Source: Verrucomicrobiota bacterium (GTDB lineage Bacteria > Verrucomicrobiota > Verrucomicrobiia > Limisphaerales > UBA9464). From it: 7,872 nucleotides of DNA. The notes below the pieces were generated by a model. It did not search any database, had not been told where the DNA came from, and saw only the letters and a list, made by a program, of their open reading frames with translations. Below, in pieces: positions 5,700 to 7,872 of this stretch; the stretch's first letter is position 1; every line of letters begins with the position of its first letter. Where the stretch lies: assembly GCA_025354845.1 (NCBI GenBank), contig JANXMD010000511.1:1-7872 (forward strand), read 5' to 3'. Position numbers and translations under genes: made by a program.

Positions 5700-6830
5700 A
5701 TGGCCGACCGTCCCTGTCTTCTTTTCCGCCTCGCCTCCGGCCTTCTTGCCGCGGGCATGACCGCCTCCGCCTCGCGCGCAGCCGAGCGACCCGGGATCAC
5801 CTTGGAAGGCCAAGCCGCGCGACTGCAGATCGATCTCGCCGGCGGGGCCATCGGCGGATTTGTCCGAAGCGGAACCACCCCCGCCGCCGGACTGAACCCG
5901 CTCGACTGGGGAACGCCCAAGTCCACCGATCCCGCTCCACACGGCCACGGACACTTCCTTTGCCTCGACCGTTGGGGCCCACCCAGCAAGGCGGAAGGCG
6001 CACACGGCATGCCCTACCACGGCGAGGCCGCGTCGGTGCTCTGGCATCTCGATGCTGCCCCTGCCGAATCGCGCGGCGCCTGGACCACCACCCTTTCCGC
6101 CCGCCTCCCACTCGCCGGGCTCGCCGTGCGCCGCACCGTCCAACTCGCCTCCAAGGCCGCCTTTGCCCTCGTGCGCGAGGAAGTCACCAACGAGGGGAAA
6201 CTCGGGCGGATATACAACATCGTGCAGCATCCCACGATCGCCCCTCCCTTCCTGGATGAGGCCACCGTGGTGGACTGCAATGGAGGCCGCGGATTCGCCC
6301 AGGGCGGCGCGATGCCGAATCCCGAGGTACCCAGCACCCGTTGGCCCCAAGCCATCGATCACGACGGGACCAAGGCCGACCTGCGCCACCTCGGCGCCGA
6401 TCCCAGGCCCGCCGTGACTTCGTTCGCCATCGACGGCGACATCGGCTGGGTCACCGCGGCCTCGCCCACGCGCCGACTGCTGATCGGCTATCTCTGGCGC
6501 ACGCAGGATTACCCGTGGGTCAGCCTCTGGCGCGACACCCGCGATGGCCATCCCACGGCTCGCGGACTCGAATTTGGCTCCACCGGACTTCACCAACCCT
6601 TTCCCGTTCTGACCAAGAAGGGCCGCATCTTCGATCGCCCGCTGTTCGACCACCTCGATTCGGGCGAAACCACCACCCGCAGTTACGCCCTGTTTCTCGT
6701 CGACCTCCCTGCGGATTATCGCGGTGTCGAACGCCTCGAGCGCCAGGGAGACGACTGGGTCCTCGTGGAACGCGGACCTGGAAAAACCCGCCGCCTTACC
6801 GTTGCCACAGGCGGCCTGTCGGTAAACTGA
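5700..6830 (+). CDS. Secreted protein with probable galactose-mutarotase-like fold
   Basis: A 376-residue protein starting at ATG 5700 with a Sec signal peptide: a short basic n-region, a hydrophobic core LLFRLASGLLAAGMTASA, and a likely cut after SRA near residue 27. The mature part has a beta-rich pattern reminiscent of aldose-1-epimerase-like (galactose mutarotase fold) proteins. His107 lies in the MPYHGEA motif, His177 in NIVQHPTIAPP, and Glu291 in LEFGSTGLHQPFP. The two His residues and a later Glu are spaced much as the catalytic residues of mutarotases, but I am comparing from memory and not by alignment. GHFLCLDRWGPPS (83-95) is another distinctive stretch. The protein could be a periplasmic sugar mutarotase or a non-catalytic carbohydrate-binding relative. 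The frame is open from an ATG at 5580, but that longer form would bury the signal peptide. The next gene begins 23 bp downstream, so the two probably form an operon. Confidence 0.7.
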   Translation: MADRPCLLFRLASGLLAAGMTASASRAAERPGITLEGQAARLQIDLAGGAIGGFVRSGTTPAAGLNPLDWGTPKSTDPAPHGHGHFLCLDRWGPPSKAEGAHGMPYHGEAASVLWHLDAAPAESRGAWTTTLSARLPLAGLAVRRTVQLASKAAFALVREEVTNEGKLGRIYNIVQHPTIAPPFLDEATVVDCNGGRGFAQGGAMPNPEVPSTRWPQAIDHDGTKADLRHLGADPRPAVTSFAIDGDIGWVTAASPTRRLLIGYLWRTQDYPWVSLWRDTRDGHPTARGLEFGSTGLHQPFPVLTKKGRIFDRPLFDHLDSGETTTRSYALFLVDLPADYRGVERLERQGDDWVLVERGPGKTRRLTVATGGLSVN

Positions 6831-6853
6831 GTTCCGCCTTGCCTCGCCGCACC

Positions 6854-7872
6854 ATGCCCCTCCGCCGATTTCCGTGCTGGCTCCGGAGACTCCGCCGAAC
6901 CGCCGCCGTCCTGACCCTCGATCTCGCACTGTCATGCGGCGTCACCACCGCCCAAGACGCCCCGCCCAGCGCGCGGGTGGTGCCCCCTGCCGGATTCGAT
7001 CTCTCCTTGTGGGCGCGCGAGCCGATGCTCCGCAGCCCGGTGGCCCTGAGTTTTGATGAACAGGGCCGAGTGTACGTGGTGGAAACAGCGCGGCGCGGGA
7101 CCGTGGACATCGACATCCGGTCGCATCCCGACTGGTTGATGGAGGATCTCGCGAACCAAAACATCGACGATCTCCGCCGCTTCTTTCGTCGCCGCATGGC
7201 ACCCGAATTGAGCCGGGAAAATGCACGCTGGTTGAAGGACTACAACGGCGACGGTAGTCATGACTGGCGAGACCTCATGGGCGTGAAGGAGCGCGTGCAC
7301 CGGCTCGTAGACACCCTGGGCGCCGGCCGCGCCGATCGAGCGCAGGTGTTCGCGGAGGGGTTTAACGAGGAGATCAGCGGCGTTCTCGCCGGTGTCCTCG
7401 CCCGGGAGAAGGATGTTCTCGTCACCGTGTATCCGGACCTGTGGCGGCTGCGCGACCTCGACGGCGACGGGGTGGCCGACACTCGCGAAATCCTGTTTCG
7501 TGGCTTCGGGGTGCATGCCGGATTCGACGGGCACGATCTCCATGGCCTGATTATCGGACCCGACGGCAAGGTGTACTTCTCCATCGGCGACAACGGCTTC
7601 TCGGTGGTCCATCGCGAGGGACGCCGGCTGCATCACCCCAACACCGGCGGCGTGCTACGCATGAATCCCGACGGGACAAACCTGGAGGTGTTCGCCACCG
7701 GTCTGCGCAACGTCCAGGAAATCGCCTTCGACACCTACGGAAACTGGTTCGCGGTGGACAACGACGGCGACCTCGCCGACGAGCGGGAACGGTTCGTCCA
7801 GATCGCCGAAGGCAGCGACTCCGGATGGCGCATTCACTGGCAGTTTCACGATGCCGGCTGGCGGCGTTTCAC
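6854..7872 (+). CDS. Exported beta-propeller 'putative membrane-bound dehydrogenase' type protein, N-terminal part
   Basis: Starts at ATG 6854 and stays open to the right edge, giving 339 codons without a stop. The first 33 residues form an Arg-rich, then hydrophobic export signal ending near TTAQD. The body matches the large PVC-type dehydrogenase-like proteins often annotated as membrane-bound dehydrogenase or PQQ-dependent sugar dehydrogenase-like. PPAGFDLSLWAREPMLRSPVALSFDEQGRVYVVET (44-78) opens the propeller. It is followed by VLVTVYPDLWRLRDLDGDG, HAGFDGHDLHGLIIGPDGKVYFSIGDNG (221-248) and TGLRNVQEIAFDTYGNWFAVDNDGD. Two segments fit the 12-residue EF-hand calcium loop exactly in spacing: 129-140 (DYNGDGSHDWRD) and 201-212 (DLDGDGVADTRE). 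Full-length relatives often carry C-terminal HEAT-like and cytochrome c (CxxCH) domains, which would lie outside this window. Substrate is unknown. It follows the mutarotase-like gene by 23 bp, consistent with joint periplasmic sugar metabolism. Confidence 0.85.
   Translation, partial: MPLRRFPCWLRRLRRTAAVLTLDLALSCGVTTAQDAPPSARVVPPAGFDLSLWAREPMLRSPVALSFDEQGRVYVVETARRGTVDIDIRSHPDWLMEDLANQNIDDLRRFFRRRMAPELSRENARWLKDYNGDGSHDWRDLMGVKERVHRLVDTLGAGRADRAQVFAEGFNEEISGVLAGVLAREKDVLVTVYPDLWRLRDLDGDGVADTREILFRGFGVHAGFDGHDLHGLIIGPDGKVYFSIGDNGFSVVHREGRRLHHPNTGGVLRMNPDGTNLEVFATGLRNVQEIAFDTYGNWFAVDNDGDLADERERFVQIAEGSDSGWRIHWQFHDAGWRRF

Noticed and set aside
5442..6935. Minus-strand open frame of 497 codons
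   Set aside because: Antisense to the signal-peptide-bearing mutarotase-like gene and overlapping the NusG-like gene. It is Gly/Arg-rich with no domain pattern.
6932..7636. Minus-strand open frame of 234 codons
   Set aside because: Antisense to the propeller dehydrogenase gene, whose motifs are clear. No family resemblance in the opposite frame.

Overview
The window is GC-rich, densely coding DNA, most likely from a member of the Verrucomicrobiota or a related PVC-group bacterium. Three things suggest this. The right-edge gene encodes a large-type 'putative membrane-bound dehydrogenase' beta-propeller protein of the kind abundant in Verrucomicrobia and Planctomycetes. There is an exosortase with an EpsI-type partner. 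Start codons almost uniformly lack clear Shine-Dalgarno sequences. The assignment is inference from protein families; there is no rRNA or other marker gene here.

Left and centre (about 1-5568) form a single minus-strand block. Read in its own direction it runs: a NusG/RfaH-type specialised antitermination protein, an exosortase, an EpsI-family exosortase partner, GDP-L-fucose synthase (fcl), GDP-mannose 4,6-dehydratase (gmd), a second divergent GMD paralogue, and the first 15 codons of a further NAD(P)-binding Rossmann protein that leaves the window on the left. This is an exopolysaccharide / surface-glycan locus. GMD and Fcl convert GDP-mannose to GDP-L-fucose. The second GMD-like enzyme and the left-edge gene probably make or modify another GDP-deoxysugar. 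The exosortase/EpsI pair marks loci for export or surface processing of sorting-tagged proteins together with EPS. The NusG paralogue at the head is the usual kind of operon-specific elongation factor for such long loci. A good sigma70-like promoter (TTGACA, 17 bp, TTTATT) and a leader with overlapping inverted repeats lie between the NusG paralogue and the exosortase.

A divergent intergenic region (about 5569-5699) separates this block from two plus-strand genes. The first is a secreted protein of about 376 residues that looks like a galactose-mutarotase-fold protein, with histidines and a glutamate at plausible catalytic spacing. After 23 bp comes the N-terminal 339 codons of the exported beta-propeller dehydrogenase-like protein, which has two canonical EF-hand-type calcium loops and runs off the right end. 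These two genes are probably unrelated to the EPS locus and look like sugar or periplasmic metabolism functions.

No tRNA, rRNA, CRISPR array, insertion sequence or phage feature was seen. No non-coding stretch exceeds about 135 bp.
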